Of a stretch of 64,000 nt of DNA, positions 62,601-64,000 are shown piece after piece. A program made the translations under genes and the position numbers. The notes beneath the pieces are model-generated. The model saw nothing but the letters and a program-made list of their open reading frames with translations. It did no database searches and was not told the DNA's origin. The DNA comes from Bombus terrestris. Taxonomy: Eukaryota; Arthropoda; Insecta; Hymenoptera; Apidae. The stretch lies in contig NC_063279.1 in the NCBI RefSeq assembly GCF_910591885.1, positions 10,044,001 to 10,108,000 on the forward strand. Reading direction: 5' to 3'. Position 1 is the first letter of the stretch, and every line of letters begins with the position of its first letter.

Positions 62601-63082
62601 TACAGGGTGGTTGGTAACTGATGGTACAAACGGTAGGGGGCGGGGGGGGGGTGATTCTACGCGAAAAAAGAAGTCGAAAATATAGAACAAAAATTTTTCG
62701 TTTGATGCTTTGTTTGCGAGAAAATCGACTTAGAAAGTGTTCGTAGAAATTTAATTAGTTCGGCAGAATGGGCAACATTTTCAGCAATTTTTATAATAAT
62801 AAACTTTATGATTATTTCATATTATTTCATTATGTATTCCTAATTTTCCGTTACGGCAAAAACAAACTTAAACTACGATAATATTCATGGAGACAACGAT
62901 CTACAGTGTGGTCCGTTATAACGAGACGTGATAAAGTGCACGCGTACCGAGCGAAAATTCAAAGTCGATTTTCTCGAAAACAAAGCCTCAAACGAAAAAT
63001 TTTTATTCTATATTTTCGACTTATTTTTTCGCGTAGAATCGCCCCCTTTCCGCTTGTACCACCAGTTATCAACCACCCTGTA
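62601..63082. mobile_element. Long-inverted-repeat miniature element (MITE), 482 bases
   Basis: The left arm (62601-62730) and right arm (62963-63082) are inverted copies. They begin TACAGGGTGGTTG(G/A)TAACTG and end at GAGAAAATCGACT. Over the inner 80 bases I count about five mismatches; the G-rich part near 62636-62651 differs in length. The 232-base spacer has no transposase frame. The ends lie in TATA, so a TA target duplication is possible, but the family is not certain. The right half also contains CAGTGTGGTCCGTTATAACG (62904-62923), which looks like a second, Tc1-like end and suggests nesting or a composite origin. Close arm identity points to fairly recent mobility. Confidence 0.8.
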
Positions 63083-64000
63083 TATACACACATTAAACAT
63101 TCAAAAATTACGTAGCCCAACTTAAACATAATTTAAATTATCGTATATCATCACGAATCGTGATCCAATGATTCCTACTAAAAGTTAATCACTTTTACTG
63201 CAACAAAGAAATTCTCGAACCATATCTTCGAGACCTGATTTTTACTAGAGCCATTCCAAGAAAGAGTCGACATTTGTCAAAGGTCCAACCTCGAATTGCA
63301 CTTTGATTCAAAGACTAGCGAGACAAAAGTTGAAAGGGGTAAAATGACGGTGCGCCGGAAGCGGTTCGGCTAACTTTTAGCGGCGGAACAGTGGCACTCG
63401 GCCTCTGAATAGTTAGCTGGCACGATTATCCGCTTAATGAATATCGTTTAATTCATGACGTACGCCTCATATTTGAAACAATTGTATTCCACGCCGCAAG
63501 ATGAAACACGTCCGCATGATTATACTACGTAGCATAATCGCGAGGTCAGCTGCGCTACTCTCGTCGTTTCTTTCTCTTTTTTCTTTCTGAAGTACTCTCG
63601 TCGACGCTGCTTCTTTTTCCTACATACGGCTCAGGGCGAGAAAAATGTTCGCTGCGAAAGTTTTCACGCGAGGAGACATTCAGCCGTTCTTGTTCGAGTT
63701 ACGATGCGAAACACCGTGCAAGACGCCTCTATTAATCTTGCGTTATAAGTGGTCGAAGAACTGTTCTGCTTTCTCTCCTTTCTTTTTTTTTTTTTTTTTT
63801 TTGCTGAGTTCACCGTTTTTAAAAGACAGCTGCTGTTTGACAAGTTCTACCTTTTTTACTTGTGCATCGTTATTTTATTTTAGTGTCCGGCACTTTAAAT
63901 AAAAACTTTCGAAATTGTTTTCGTTTATCCGTTTTTATTTGAAATATACACGTTATTATATACATACAAGTTATATACATTAAAATTAATTATATTTTAT
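63083..64000. other. Mixed non-coding end of window
   Basis: A CpG-rich part (63330-63740) follows A+T-rich sequence. A run of 20 T lies at 63783-63802 under an 85-codon frame that is not called as a gene. Confidence 0.45.

Noticed and set aside
1..64000. tRNA, rRNA, known insect microRNAs, CRISPR arrays, bacterial operons
   Set aside because: Read on both strands for tRNA B-box-like motifs, well-known microRNA seeds and regular spacer-repeat arrays; none convincing. The absence of long dense frames rules out bacterial DNA. A covariance-model search would be needed to be sure about RNA genes.

Overview
The window looks like nuclear DNA of an insect, most probably a hymenopteran and perhaps a bee. 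Three things point there. Long A+T-rich stretches alternate with short CpG-rich islands, and CpG is not depleted. Open frames are short on both strands and none has a recognisable domain. The mobile-element remnants are eukaryotic: a mariner-type miniature element, a second long-inverted-repeat miniature element and a solo LTR. Order and genus are inferences from sequence style and were not searched.

I find no protein-coding gene that I can name. The longest open frame (42785-43327, 180 codons) opens with GTG, overlaps a repeat and resembles no family I know. The window is best read as intergenic or long-intron DNA. One stretch near 23.4 kb looks like a promoter plus a 5' untranslated exon on the plus strand, ending in a strong splice donor at 23710. 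If that is right, the A+T-rich sequence to its right would be a very long first intron.

Layout. 1-23 kb: A+T-rich sequence with CpG islands; a tandem repeat of seven 30-base units able to encode decapeptides (7021-7230) and a pyrimidine tract near 11 kb. 23.1-23.7 kb: candidate promoter and exon. 24-37 kb: more islands and deserts, homopolymers and short duplicated segments. 37-46.5 kb: the most unusual part. A roughly 130-160-base element occurs five times (cores at 39754, 41819, 42900, 44231 and 46211), each in its own CpG-rich island; a threefold 151-base tandem repeat and a 1010-base solo LTR lie between copies. 46.5-64 kb: the mariner-type miniature element (47642-47856), scattered short repeats, a 250-base purine-only-like tract (51417-51670), two adjacent foldbacks near 60 kb, a G+C-rich block at 60.4-61.5 kb and the long-inverted-repeat element at 62601-63082.

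The five-copy array is the best candidate for something undescribed. It is old and diverged, its sequence is constrained most around a short core, and the LTR entered it later: removing the LTR brings the last spacing from 1980 to about 966 bases, close to the 1081 and 1331 seen elsewhere. Whether it is regulatory DNA, an RNA-producing array or an old repeat cannot be decided from the sequence alone.
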